A stretch of DNA of 64,000 nucleotides from UBA830 sp038146925. Its GTDB lineage: Bacteria; Pseudomonadota; Alphaproteobacteria; MPNO01; UBA830. Position numbers and translations under genes: made by a program. The stretch spans positions 124,001 to 188,000 of the forward strand of contig JAYQSP010000004.1 in assembly GCA_038146925.1 (NCBI GenBank). The letters are read 5' to 3'. Numbering within the stretch: position 1 is the first letter of the stretch; the number at the start of each line of letters is the position of its first letter. The notes under the pieces were generated by a model that made no database searches, had not been told where the DNA came from, and was given only the letters and a program-made list of their open reading frames with translations. This document shows positions 8,242 through 16,956 of the stretch, one piece after another.

Positions 8242-9439
8242 GGGCGCGGACAACCACGATGACAAGGCGGCGGCAGAAGCCGCGCTTGTCGAAAAGGCGC
8301 GCGCCATGGAATCGACGCTGGCGATGCGCGCCCGCGATGCGGAATTGAACCGGCGAATTTCCGAACAAACGGACGCGGATTTCCGGGATGCCGGGTTCTA
8401 TCGCGCGCTACAGCCAGCGCGCTACGGCGGGATAGAGCTCGATTACGGCGCGCAGACGGCGTTCGCGCGGGAACTCGGCCGGGGTTGCGCATCGAGCGGC
8501 TGGGTCGCCGGCATTCTCGCCTGTCACGGCTGGGTCGGGGGCATGTTCCCGGACGAGACGCAGAGCGAATTCTGGTCGGACGATCCGGACGCCGCAATTG
8601 CGACGTCCTTTCTGCCGGTCGGCGTATCTGTCGAGCGCAAAGGGGACTGTCTGGTCATCGGTGGCCGCTGGCGGTTCTCCAGCGGGGTCGATCACTGCCG
8701 GTGGGCGATCCTGCTGGCCATGGTTCCGCCGGAAGGCGGCGAGGGCCCGCCCAACCCGGTATTCGCGGTCGTCGATCTGAATGACTGCACGATCGAAGAC
8801 ACCTGGAAAAGCGCCGGGCTGGCGGCCACGGGCAGCAACGATATCGTCATCGGAAATGCCAACATACCGCCGCACCGGATAATGCGGATTACGGATTTGC
8901 GTGGCGACGAAACGCCGGGATCGGTCGCGAATGACAGCTATCTGTACCGGCTGCCGTTGTTTGCCGTCTTTCCGTTCAACATCGTCGGACCTGCCCTCGG
9001 TGCGGCCCGCGGCGCCCTCGACGCCGTGGTCGACGATCTGACAAGCCGCCAGTCGGTCACCGGTGCGGATCTTTCTCGCGTGGCGACCGTGCACCAGCGC
9101 ATCGGCCGGGCGACGGCGCTGCTCGACGCAGCCGATGCGGTCATTGCGCAACTGCGCGCGAACATCGTCGCCAAGGGACAGGGGGGAGAAGAATTCTCCA
9201 TGGCCGAGCGGGCGGGCTACCGGCTGAACCTGGGCCATGTGGCGCAGTCCTGTTGCGATGCGGTCGACGAACTGCTGCCGCTGACCGGCGGGCGCGGGCT
9301 CGAAACATCGCACCCCGTGCAGCGCGCATGGCGCGACGTGCATGCTGTTTCCCAGCATATCGGGTTGGTCTGGGATCTGCAGACCGGGCTGTACGGGAAC
9401 GTATTGTTGGGACACGGCAGCCCCGATCCGAAGCTTTAG
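8234..9439 (+). CDS. Acyl-CoA dehydrogenase-fold flavin hydroxylase (HsaA/HpaH-like, two-component type)
   Basis: This 401-residue protein has the acyl-CoA dehydrogenase fold, but its sequence resembles group D flavin monooxygenases such as HsaA and p-hydroxyphenylacetate hydroxylase C2. Landmarks are the N-terminal ALQPARYGGIELDYG, the ASSGWVAGILACHGW helix, the WRFSSGVDHCRWAIL strand and the C-terminal WRDVHAVSQHIGLVWD. These enzymes hydroxylate phenolic rings with reduced flavin supplied by a separate reductase; the split-barrel protein at 2664-3149 is a conceivable partner. The 3' end overlaps the convergent gene by 4 bases. An ordinary acyl-CoA dehydrogenase role is less likely. Confidence 0.75.
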   Translation: MPEGADNHDDKAAAEAALVEKARAMESTLAMRARDAELNRRISEQTDADFRDAGFYRALQPARYGGIELDYGAQTAFARELGRGCASSGWVAGILACHGWVGGMFPDETQSEFWSDDPDAAIATSFLPVGVSVERKGDCLVIGGRWRFSSGVDHCRWAILLAMVPPEGGEGPPNPVFAVVDLNDCTIEDTWKSAGLAATGSNDIVIGNANIPPHRIMRITDLRGDETPGSVANDSYLYRLPLFAVFPFNIVGPALGAARGALDAVVDDLTSRQSVTGADLSRVATVHQRIGRATALLDAADAVIAQLRANIVAKGQGGEEFSMAERAGYRLNLGHVAQSCCDAVDELLPLTGGRGLETSHPVQRAWRDVHAVSQHIGLVWDLQTGLYGNVLLGHGSPDPKL

Positions 9440-10290
9440 CCCGATACTCCGATTTTGAACTCCCCGACCTGGTCGCAGACGAAGTGCAGTTCGTCGCCGG
9501 CTTTCACTTCGCTGACGCCTTCTGGCGATCCCGTGTACATCACGTCGCCTGGATAGAGCGTATAGTACTCCGACGCGTACTCTACCAGTTCGCGGATGCT
9601 GAGCACCTGATCGGACGTATTCGCATCCTGCTTGATCACGCCGTTGACCGAGCCGCAGAACGACACATTGTCCGGATCGGCGATCTCGTCCGCCGTCACG
9701 AACCAGGGGCCGAGAACGGCGTAACCGTCGCAGGATTTGCGGGCGCTGCGGTCCTCCGGGCCGCGCACGGTCATGTCGAGGCCCAGCGTATATCCGGCGA
9801 TCACGTCCAGCGCATCTTCCTGTTTCACGCGGCTGCATTCCTTCCCGATAACGATGACGAATTCGAATTCGTGGTCGTTACGGCGGTCGGGGAAACGGAT
9901 CGGAATCGTATCGCCCGCGCCGATAAGGGCGGTATTGGATTTCAGAAATATCCCGGCTTCCCTGATCTTCATCGTCCGTTCGATGTGACGGATTCCGGGG
10001 TCGGCCTGCGCTTCGTCGATATGCGCCCTGTAATTCACCGGCGCCGCCATCAGCTTGCCGGGCCGGGCGATCGGCGGCAGTAGACGGACGCTGTCGATCT
10101 CGATGGGGTCGGCGGCGGCGGCCATCTCTTCCAACTTTCCGCGCCACTCCGGTAGAGCAGCGATAATCGCATCCGACTTCGCATCGTATGGATGGGCGGC
10201 GCGGATTTCGTCCTGCACCGCGGTTACGTCCCGGACCGTGCCGTCCACGATGACACCCAGTCGGTCGTTGTCGAATCTGCAAATTTTCAT
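9436..10290 (-). CDS. Fumarylacetoacetate hydrolase (FAH) family protein
   Basis: A 284-residue protein from the ATG at 10290, preceded by AAGGAAG. The C-terminal catalytic domain shows the family metal-binding and substrate segments HEFEFVIVIG, YTLGLDMTVRGPEDRS, SCDGYAVLGPWFV and YTGSPEGVSEVKAGDELH. Members include fumarylacetoacetase, 2-oxopent-4-enoate hydratase-like enzymes, HpcE decarboxylase/isomerase and oxaloacetate decarboxylases. It is divergent from the extradiol-type VOC gene, with 99 bases between them, which supports a role in processing ring-cleavage products. The exact reaction cannot be chosen. Confidence 0.85.
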   Translation of the reverse strand: MKICRFDNDRLGVIVDGTVRDVTAVQDEIRAAHPYDAKSDAIIAALPEWRGKLEEMAAAADPIEIDSVRLLPPIARPGKLMAAPVNYRAHIDEAQADPGIRHIERTMKIREAGIFLKSNTALIGAGDTIPIRFPDRRNDHEFEFVIVIGKECSRVKQEDALDVIAGYTLGLDMTVRGPEDRSARKSCDGYAVLGPWFVTADEIADPDNVSFCGSVNGVIKQDANTSDQVLSIRELVEYASEYYTLYPGDVMYTGSPEGVSEVKAGDELHFVCDQVGEFKIGVSG

Positions 10291-10389
10291 TGAATGCTTC
10301 CTTGAGGCTTTGGCATTTGATTGCCTTTCCCTTTTGTCGCGCATAATTCTACGATTGGAAAGACGCCCAACGGCGGAAGGGAGATATCG

Positions 10390-11265
10390 ATGACCGATCC
10401 CAGAGTGACCGGCCTGCGCAGTGCGGTGTTTCGGGTCCCGGATCTGAAAGCTGCGACGAGATTCTACGAGGAAAACTGGGGGCTGGAAGTCGCCGCCGCT
10501 GACGGCGATACCGTTTATCTGCGCGGCACCGGCAAGGAGCACCACGCGCTGGCGCTGCGCGAGGGCGGGGACAAGAAGCTGCTGGCCGTTAACCTCGCGG
10601 CCGACGACAAAGCGGCGGTTGACGGGCTGTATCAAAAGGCCAAAGGCCTTGGCGCATCGGTTGAGGCGCCGGAAGAACTCGGTGGTCCCGCCGGCGGATA
10701 CGGCTTTGTCTTTCACGATCTGACCGGCCGGAATTTCCGGATTTCGAGCGACGTTGCCGAGCACGAAGAAAAACCAGCGGCCACCGATCGTCCGATCAAG
10801 ATCAGCCATGTTGTGGTGAACTCGCCGGACCGCGACGCTCAGACCAGTCAGTTCATCGATCTGCTGGGTTTCAAGCTGAGCGACAGCACGGCTTTCATGA
10901 ATTTCGTCCGCTGCAGCTCCGACCATCACGCCATCGCCATCACGAAAATCGACAAACCGACCCTGAACCATGTGGCGTTCGAAATGCCAAGCCACGATGC
11001 CCTGATGTTCGGCGCCGGGCGCATGAAGCAGTCGGGATTTCCGACCGAATGGGGCGTCGGGCGGCATGGTCCGGGCAACAATATCTTCGCCTATTTTGTA
11101 GACCCGAACGGCTACGTCATCGAGTACACTGCGGAAGTGCAGCAGGTTGACGACAGTTACAAGGTCGGCATGCCGGAAGACTGGGAGCGACCGCCGGAAC
11201 TGGAAGGCGATACCTGGGGATTCGCCGACGGCGCATCCGACCGGATGCGGGCGCATACGGTCTGA
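10390..11265 (+). CDS. Two-domain VOC protein, extradiol (catechol 2,3-dioxygenase-like) type
   Basis: A 291-residue protein from ATG 10390, with GGAAGGGAG just upstream. It has two vicinal-oxygen-chelate modules: an N-terminal one (SAVFRVPDLKAATRFYEE) that lacks ligands and a C-terminal one with all three type I extradiol iron ligands in place. These are the His of ISHVVVNSPD, the His of LNHVAFEM and the Glu of GYVIEYTAE. This fits a ring-cleaving dioxygenase. A non-cleaving VOC enzyme cannot be excluded. Its neighbours (flavin hydroxylase, FAH-family protein, alpha/beta hydrolase) are those of meta-cleavage pathways. Confidence 0.8.
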   Translation: MTDPRVTGLRSAVFRVPDLKAATRFYEENWGLEVAAADGDTVYLRGTGKEHHALALREGGDKKLLAVNLAADDKAAVDGLYQKAKGLGASVEAPEELGGPAGGYGFVFHDLTGRNFRISSDVAEHEEKPAATDRPIKISHVVVNSPDRDAQTSQFIDLLGFKLSDSTAFMNFVRCSSDHHAIAITKIDKPTLNHVAFEMPSHDALMFGAGRMKQSGFPTEWGVGRHGPGNNIFAYFVDPNGYVIEYTAEVQQVDDSYKVGMPEDWERPPELEGDTWGFADGASDRMRAHTV

Positions 11266-11308
11266 TATTTTATCCGCCGTCGCGGATCCTTGCCGGCTCT
11301 CTCTCCTC

Positions 11309-12913
11309 CTAGAACTGCGCGGCGTATTGCGCGGGATCGATATTGGCGGCGATCAGCAGCGGCTTGTCGGGCCGCTGCGGCGCCGCGAGTATCCGCTCCA
11401 GGTCGGCCGCATTGTCGGTCGATGCCGCGTCGCAATCCATCGATTCCGCCAGCTTGATCATGTCGGTTTCGTCTATCGTCGTGCCCGATGACGGATATTG
11501 CCGCGCCATCTGTTTCAGCTCGATCCGGTTCAGCGAATTGTCGCAGAAAACCACGACTTTGAGGCCGAGCCTCAGGCTGGATGCCAGACGCAGTTCCCCC
11601 TGCACCATGGCGAGCCCGCCGTCGCCGGTGAAGCAGACCACTTCGCGGTCCGGCATCAGCATCTTCGCGGTCATGGCGGCGGGCAGCGAATAGCCCATCG
11701 ACGACAGCCCGTTCGACATCAGCACGCCTTTCGGTGCATAGGTGGTCCACCCCTGACCGATCAGAAGCTTGTGCGAGCCAACGTCCGTGGTGACCACGGT
11801 GTCGCGCGGCATCACGGCGCGTGCGATGTCCACGACGTCCGTCGGGTTGAGCCTGCCCTCCACCTTGCCGTCGTAATAGGCGTCGACCAGCCTGTCGCGA
11901 TGGGCGGCCATCTCCGCCTCCGACCAGCGGGCGCCTTCTCCGATATGTCCGCGTACATGATCCAGCGCTGCGCCGATATCGCCGACAAGCTCGACATCCG
12001 ACAGATAAATCTGATCGGTGTTCGGTGTGCTGTCGATATGGAGAACAGGCGCCGTCGGGCTCCACGGTTTTATCAGCTCGACCGCATCGAATCCGACCGC
12101 GAGGATCAGATCCGCGCCCGACAGGAAATCCCAGATCAGCTGATTGCACGCCATGTCGAGCGTGCCTGCGTAGTTCGCATGGTCTTCCGGCAGAATGCCT
12201 TTCGCCATCGGTGCGACAATCACAGGGCAGCCGTATTCCTCCGCCAGCCGCGCGAGCGCAGCGCCCGCATTGGCGCGGATAGCGGCGATACCCGCGACGA
12301 TGACAGGTCGTCCGGCATCTTTGAGCATCGACGGCAGAGACGCCGCCCCGTCGTTGGAAAATATCCCGAATCCGCCGCTCTGCCGATTCATCGGGGGCAA
12401 GCGGATATCGGTATCCGTGGCGTCGGCGCCGACGACGTCGGCGCCGGTGCTGATATGGACCGGACCCGGCCGTTCGGCGACGGCGGTGCGAAGAGCGCGG
12501 CGCATGACGGTGGCCACTGTGTCGGGGCGGATCGGCGCTGTCCATTTGCTGATTGGGGCGAACATGGCGTCGTGGTTCAGCACCTGATGGGTGAAGGTAT
12601 GTTCGCGCCTGCCGTCGATCTGACCGGACAGGGCGATCATCGGCGTCCGGTCCAGCTTCGCCGACGCGACCGCGTTGACCAGATTGGAAGAGCCCGGCCC
12701 GAGGGTCGACAGACAGACGCCCGGCACGCCGGTGATCTGGCCGTAGGCGGCGGCCATCAGACCCGCCGTGCCTTCGCGCCTGGCGAGGACGAACTCGATC
12801 CCGTTGCGCCGCGCCGTTTCCAGCAGCTCGACGCTGGGATCGCCGGGATAGCCGAAGATATGTTTGATGCCGGCGGCTTCGAGATAGCCGGTAATGACGT
12901 CGGAGCAGTTCAC
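11309..12913 (-). CDS. Acetolactate synthase-like thiamine-diphosphate enzyme
   Basis: A 534-residue single-chain ThDP enzyme of the acetolactate synthase/benzoylformate decarboxylase superfamily. It has the PYR domain with catalytic glutamate E47 (RREGTAGLMAAAYG), a central domain and a PP domain with the cofactor motif GDGGLAMVQGEL ending in FCDNSLNR. It is shorter than biosynthetic IlvB (about 570 residues) and no IlvN regulatory subunit follows, so a catabolic 2-oxo acid decarboxylase or ligase is more likely. It is divergent from the MmgE/PrpD gene across a short gap containing a 12-bp palindrome. Confidence 0.82.
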   Translation of the reverse strand: MNCSDVITGYLEAAGIKHIFGYPGDPSVELLETARRNGIEFVLARREGTAGLMAAAYGQITGVPGVCLSTLGPGSSNLVNAVASAKLDRTPMIALSGQIDGRREHTFTHQVLNHDAMFAPISKWTAPIRPDTVATVMRRALRTAVAERPGPVHISTGADVVGADATDTDIRLPPMNRQSGGFGIFSNDGAASLPSMLKDAGRPVIVAGIAAIRANAGAALARLAEEYGCPVIVAPMAKGILPEDHANYAGTLDMACNQLIWDFLSGADLILAVGFDAVELIKPWSPTAPVLHIDSTPNTDQIYLSDVELVGDIGAALDHVRGHIGEGARWSEAEMAAHRDRLVDAYYDGKVEGRLNPTDVVDIARAVMPRDTVVTTDVGSHKLLIGQGWTTYAPKGVLMSNGLSSMGYSLPAAMTAKMLMPDREVVCFTGDGGLAMVQGELRLASSLRLGLKVVVFCDNSLNRIELKQMARQYPSSGTTIDETDMIKLAESMDCDAASTDNAADLERILAAPQRPDKPLLIAANIDPAQYAAQF

Positions 12914-12951
12914 AGGAATTCCAATCGCGCTGCGGGTGTCGGGACAGGTCG

Positions 12952-12963
12952 CATACTAGTATG
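12952..12963. promoter_or_regulatory. 12-bp perfect palindrome CATACTAGTATG in a divergent promoter region
   Basis: CATACTAGTATG is fully self-complementary. It lies in the 83-base gap between two divergent genes (ThDP enzyme and MmgE/PrpD protein). Its position and symmetry suit a dimeric repressor, for example of the GntR class. No regulator gene is nearby, so the cognate protein is unknown. Confidence 0.45.
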
Positions 12964-12996
12964 TTTAGGGAAAGAGGTAAGAGGTTGCACCATTCC

Positions 12997-14373
12997 ATGA
13001 CGGGTCCGGTCACGGCGGCGATCGCCGATTTCACGATCGCGGCGAACTTCGACGATATATCCATGTCCGTCGTCGACCGGGCGAAAATCCATATTCTGGA
13101 TACGCTGGGTGTGGCCCTGGCGGGGTCCGTATCCGACACGGCCCGGATCGCACGGGCGCACATCTCGGATTACGGCGGAGAAGGCGGCTGCACCGTGATC
13201 GGTGCGGGTCGGCGCGCGCCGGCGCGGTTCGCCGCGTTCGCCAATGCCGCGGCGGCGCACGCCGACAATTTCGACGACACGACGCCGCAGATTCAACCCG
13301 ACCGTACCGGCGGTATTCATGCAAGCGCTGCCGTCCTGCCTGTTGCACTCGCGCTGGCGGAGCAGAGCGGCGCTTCCGGGCGGGATCTGATCGCCGCCTA
13401 TCTGGTCGGGGTCGATGTCGCATCGCGGCTCAATCATGCCATCGATGCGCGCCACTATGCCGATGGTTTCCATACGACAGGCACGTTGAACGTGTTCGGC
13501 GCCGCCTGCGCCGCCGCGTCGCTTCTTGGGCTTGATCGCGAGCGATCCATAGCGGCGATCGGCATCGCCGCCAGCCGGGCCTCGGGTGTGCGGCGAAATT
13601 TCGGGTCGATGGCGGAAATCCTGCACAGCGCGCATGCCGCCGAGAACGGTCTGGCGGCGGCGGACCTGGCGTCGCGGGGACTGTCATCGGCGGAGGACGC
13701 GCTTGACGGTCCCACCGGGTATTTTTCGGCTGCCGCCGGTGCATTCCACGAGAGAGAGATTGTCGGCCGGCTCGGAAATCCCTGGGTATTCGACCATCCC
13801 GGCGTCTGGATCAAACCGCATCCCAACGGTGCGCTGACACATCCGGGCGCCGGTTGTCTGCTGGCCCTGCTGCAGGAAAACAATGTTGCGCCGGACGACA
13901 TAGACCGCATCGAGGTCCGCACGAACGAGCGCGTCTGGAAAACACTGCAGCATCACGCCCCCGACAGCGGCATGCAGGCGAAGTTCTCGATGGAGTTCAC
14001 GCTTGCCGTTATCGCCCTGCAGCGGCGTGCAGGGCTTGCCGACTTCACGACGGACGCGCTTCTGCGACCGGAGATACAGGAAATGATGCGCCGCATCTCC
14101 TATACGCCCTATGAAACAGCGGGCGACGGCTTTACAAACGTCACGACACTGATCGACCTGCATCTGACCGGTGGCGGTCATGTGTCCGGTCGCTCCGATC
14201 ATGCCCGGGGCAGTACCAAAGATCCCATGGATTTCGAGGAAGTTGCCGATAAATTCCGGCAATGCGCCGCGTTTGGGGGGCTCGATGAAAACAGGGCGCG
14301 GAAAATAGTCCGTCTGGTGTCCGACTTCGAGACTCTGGACGATACCCGTCCGTTGACGGCAGTCCTAAGCTGA
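12997..14373 (+). CDS. MmgE/PrpD family protein
   Basis: A 458-residue member of the MmgE/PrpD family (2-methylcitrate dehydratase, cis-aconitate decarboxylase and relatives). Typical features are the N-terminal RAKIHILDTLGVALAG, the GFHTTGTLNVFGAACAA segment and the WIKPHPNGALTHPG region. The frame opens at ATG 12961, but the purine-rich GGTAAGAGG (12976-12984) favours ATG 12997, which also matches where family members start. Many such genes accompany carboxylic-acid catabolism and Liv or TRAP importers. Here an importer follows. The reaction (dehydratase, decarboxylase or isomerase) is not determinable. Confidence 0.82.
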   Translation: MTGPVTAAIADFTIAANFDDISMSVVDRAKIHILDTLGVALAGSVSDTARIARAHISDYGGEGGCTVIGAGRRAPARFAAFANAAAAHADNFDDTTPQIQPDRTGGIHASAAVLPVALALAEQSGASGRDLIAAYLVGVDVASRLNHAIDARHYADGFHTTGTLNVFGAACAAASLLGLDRERSIAAIGIAASRASGVRRNFGSMAEILHSAHAAENGLAAADLASRGLSSAEDALDGPTGYFSAAAGAFHEREIVGRLGNPWVFDHPGVWIKPHPNGALTHPGAGCLLALLQENNVAPDDIDRIEVRTNERVWKTLQHHAPDSGMQAKFSMEFTLAVIALQRRAGLADFTTDALLRPEIQEMMRRISYTPYETAGDGFTNVTTLIDLHLTGGGHVSGRSDHARGSTKDPMDFEEVADKFRQCAAFGGLDENRARKIVRLVSDFETLDDTRPLTAVLS

Positions 14374-14514
14374 ACAGCCATCGGATGGAACAATTTTCTA
14401 AATCGGCCGATGTTCTGCGGCGCCGATCGGATAAACGTTTCCAACAGATGGGCCGGAACGGGAATAGTTGTCGTGCTTCTGCGGCAATCCGCGCAGCTTT
14501 GGGGGTAGACCTTT

Positions 14515-14538
14515 ACAGAAATATCTATAGAGTTCTGT
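14515..14538. promoter_or_regulatory. Inverted repeat ACAGAA-N12-TTCTGT upstream of the ABC importer operon
   Basis: ACAGAA (14515-14520) and TTCTGT (14533-14538) form a perfect 6-bp inverted repeat around an A/T-rich 12-base centre, 68 bases before the binding-protein start. It lies in the 232-base gap after the MmgE/PrpD gene. It could be an operator or part of a promoter. Nothing else was recognised in 14374-14605. Confidence 0.35.
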
Positions 14539-14605
14539 GCGCATCAGCCGAAAAGGCTGAAAGGCCAAGAGTAATATTCATCAGTCCATTTTGGGAGGAC
14601 ACCAA

Positions 14606-15925
14606 ATGACACTCGGTACAACGAAAACCAACCTGCGCCTGGTCGGCGCGGCTGTGGCCGGCGCGGTTGCGCTTGGGGGTGGTGCGGCCCTGGCGCAGAC
14701 CGTGAAAATCGGTACGCCGTCGTTCCTGACGGGTGCCGCGGCTCCGGCGTTCGGTATTCCGGCGAAAAACGGCGCCGAACTGATCGTTCGCGGCATCAAC
14801 AACGGCGAACTGCCGGCTCCCTATAACACGAAGGGGCTGGCAGGCCGCCAGATCGAATTGCTGGTATACGATGAGGCCGGCGGCGGTACGAAACAGGTGA
14901 CCGAGCTTCGCAACAAAGTTCAAAAAGACAATGTGGACGCCATCATCGGCATCATCTCGTCCGGTACCTGCGCGGCGCTGACGAAGGTTTCCGAGGAACT
15001 CAAGGTCCTGACCATCCAGACCGTGTGCGGCACGCCGAGGGTGTTCGAGGAAATCAACCCGGATCCGAAGTACGTGTTCCGGACCATCAATCACGCAACC
15101 GCCAACAACGTTTCGGCGGCCCGCTATCTCGCGGCGAAGATGAAGGGCAAGGTCAAGGGCTTTGCCGGCATCAACCAGAACTACGCCTGGGGACAGGATT
15201 CCTGGCGTGACTTCGAACTCGCGATGAAAACGCTGATCCCGGATGCGAAGGCTTCCGGCAAGCCGCAGTTCCCGAAACTTTTCTCCGGCCAGTACGGCAC
15301 CGAAATTTCGGCGCTGTCGCGCGCGAGGGAAAACGTGGTTCATTCCAGCTTCTGGGGCGGCGACCTTGAAGCCTTTATCGGCCAGGCATCCGCTCGCGGT
15401 CTGTTCAAGCGCAAATCTTTCGTGCTGACGGTCGGGGAAACGGTGGCGTATCGCCTCGGCAAGAAGTTCCCTCAGGGAATCATGGCTGGAACGCGCGGCC
15501 CGTACGGCATGTATGTCGTCGACGATCCGACTCCGCTGAACCAGTGGTTCCAGAAGGAATACCGGAAAGCCTACGGAACGCCGCCGTCGCAGCCAGCGTA
15601 TCAGTATGCGCAGGGATTCATCGCGGCTAAATACGCTTATGACAAGGCGGCCGAAAAGGCCGGCAAGTTCCCGAGCACCGACGAGGTAATCGCGGCGCTT
15701 CGCGGGGCGACCTTCCCGACTTTCGTAGGCGATGTGAAGATGGGGCTGTCCAAGGGCCATCAGGCCCTCACCGATGATCGCTGGGGTGTGACCGTCTGGG
15801 ACGAAAAACGCGGTGAAGTCGTCGTCAAGGACGTTGTCGTGTTCCCGCCCGAATGCGTCAATCCGCCGGAAGGCGTCGGGTCGATCGAATGGCTCGAGGG
15901 CGGCATGAAAGGCGCGAAGTGCTGA
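14606..15925 (+). CDS. Periplasmic substrate-binding protein of a Liv-type ABC importer
   Basis: A 439-residue type I binding protein. The start ATG 14606 follows GGGAGGA by 6 bases. It begins with a clear signal peptide: positive N-terminus, hydrophobic LVGAAVAGAVALGGGAALA, cleavage near ALA-Q. The mature part opens with KIGTPSFLTGAAAPAFG, the LivJ/AmiC-type start, and contains IIGIISSGTCAALTK. Family members bind branched-chain amino acids, amides, urea or aromatic acids. The catabolic genes upstream suggest an organic acid or aromatic ligand. A hairpin terminator separates it from the permease genes. Confidence 0.88.
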   Translation: MTLGTTKTNLRLVGAAVAGAVALGGGAALAQTVKIGTPSFLTGAAAPAFGIPAKNGAELIVRGINNGELPAPYNTKGLAGRQIELLVYDEAGGGTKQVTELRNKVQKDNVDAIIGIISSGTCAALTKVSEELKVLTIQTVCGTPRVFEEINPDPKYVFRTINHATANNVSAARYLAAKMKGKVKGFAGINQNYAWGQDSWRDFELAMKTLIPDAKASGKPQFPKLFSGQYGTEISALSRARENVVHSSFWGGDLEAFIGQASARGLFKRKSFVLTVGETVAYRLGKKFPQGIMAGTRGPYGMYVVDDPTPLNQWFQKEYRKAYGTPPSQPAYQYAQGFIAAKYAYDKAAEKAGKFPSTDEVIAALRGATFPTFVGDVKMGLSKGHQALTDDRWGVTVWDEKRGEVVVKDVVVFPPECVNPPEGVGSIEWLEGGMKGAKC

Positions 15926-15942
15926 TCGTGCGTTAATCGTTT

Positions 15943-15973
15943 CCGGGAGACGGCTGTCCGTCTCCCGGTTCTT
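15943..15973 (+). terminator. Intrinsic terminator after the binding-protein gene
   Basis: CCGGGAGACGG (15943-15953) pairs perfectly with CCGTCTCCCGG (15958-15968) around a CTGT loop and is followed by TTCTTTTC. It sits 18 bases after the binding-protein stop and before the permease genes. Partial termination here would give more binding protein than membrane components, a common arrangement in Liv operons. Confidence 0.8.
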
Positions 15974-16038
15974 TTCGATCATCCTCGCACGATTAAGCGT
16001 CCGCCAGAGACGCTGCGACTCCTGACAGGGGATCTACG

Positions 16039-16956
16039 TTGGATTTCGAACTTTTATTGGTCATCCTTGTCGATGGCCTGGTCTACTCGTCCTACCTTTT
16101 TCTGGTGGCGGTCGGCCTCACCGTTATTTTCGGCGTTCAGAAAGTCCTGAACGTCACCCATGGGGCTTTCTATTCTTTCGGCGCCTATCTGACCGCGTAT
16201 CTCATCGGCCTGTGGATCAACGATGCCGAGGGCGGCGCCCTTGAGCTTCTTGCCTACAGTCTGGCCGTCATTCTGATTGGGTCGATTTTTCTCGGCGTCG
16301 TTCTCGGCGTCCTGATCGAGCGCGGGTTGCTGAAGTTTCTGTACACTCGTGACGAGCATATCGTGGTGCTGGCGACCTTTGCCGGGTTCCTGGTGCTCGA
16401 GGATGTGATCCTGCTGATCTGGGGCACGGATCCTTATCTGGCTTTCCGACCGCTGGAGCTTATGGGCAACAGTGAAATCGCCGGCCTGATTTTCGACAAT
16501 TACACGTTCACGATGATCGGGCTGTCCTTCCTCGTGGCGTTCGTTCTGTGGTACGGGCTGAACCGTACGCAGTTCGGCAAAGTGCTTCTTGCCGTCATCT
16601 TCGACCGTGAAGTCTCGATGGCGATGGGCATAAATGTGACGAAAATTTTCCTGATTACCTTCATGATCGGCACGTTCCTCGGCGCTCTGGGCGGCGCCTA
16701 CCATGCGCCGATTATCTCCGTTCAGCCGGGCATCGGCGTCGAGGTCATCGTGCTGGCATTCGCCGTCGTTGTGATCGGCGGCATGGGATCGATCCCCGGG
16801 GCGCTGATCGGCGCCATCGTCGTCGGCCTTTCGCGCGCAGCCGCCGTACATCTCTATCCCGAACTCGAACTTTTCGTGATCTATGCGATCATGGCGCTGG
16901 TGCTGATCTTCCGGCCCGAAGGCCTGTTCGCCCCGATCCAGGCGAGGAAGATATGA
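16039..16956 (+). CDS. Liv-type ABC permease subunit (LivH-like)
   Basis: A 305-residue polytopic inner-membrane protein with the LivH signature near its N-terminus (GLTVIFGVQKVLNVTHGAFY) and the cytoplasmic EAA-like region VLAFAVVVIGGMGSIPGALIG. It forms the translocation pore with the next gene's product. The start is TTG 16039, about ten bases after a CAGGGG. Its stop overlaps the LivM-like start by 4 bases. Charged loops are short and about eight membrane segments are visible. Confidence 0.9.
   Translation: MDFELLLVILVDGLVYSSYLFLVAVGLTVIFGVQKVLNVTHGAFYSFGAYLTAYLIGLWINDAEGGALELLAYSLAVILIGSIFLGVVLGVLIERGLLKFLYTRDEHIVVLATFAGFLVLEDVILLIWGTDPYLAFRPLELMGNSEIAGLIFDNYTFTMIGLSFLVAFVLWYGLNRTQFGKVLLAVIFDREVSMAMGINVTKIFLITFMIGTFLGALGGAYHAPIISVQPGIGVEVIVLAFAVVVIGGMGSIPGALIGAIVVGLSRAAAVHLYPELELFVIYAIMALVLIFRPEGLFAPIQARKI

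Noticed and set aside
10311..10324. TGGCATTTGATTGC as a third sigma-54 promoter between the FAH and VOC genes
   Set aside because: The GG and GC elements are 9 bases apart instead of 10 and the CG after TGGCA is missing; sigma-54 does not tolerate this spacing.
11272..11287. ATCCGC-CGTC-GCGGAT hairpin as a terminator between convergent genes
   Set aside because: The stem is perfect but short, and no T-tract follows it on either strand.
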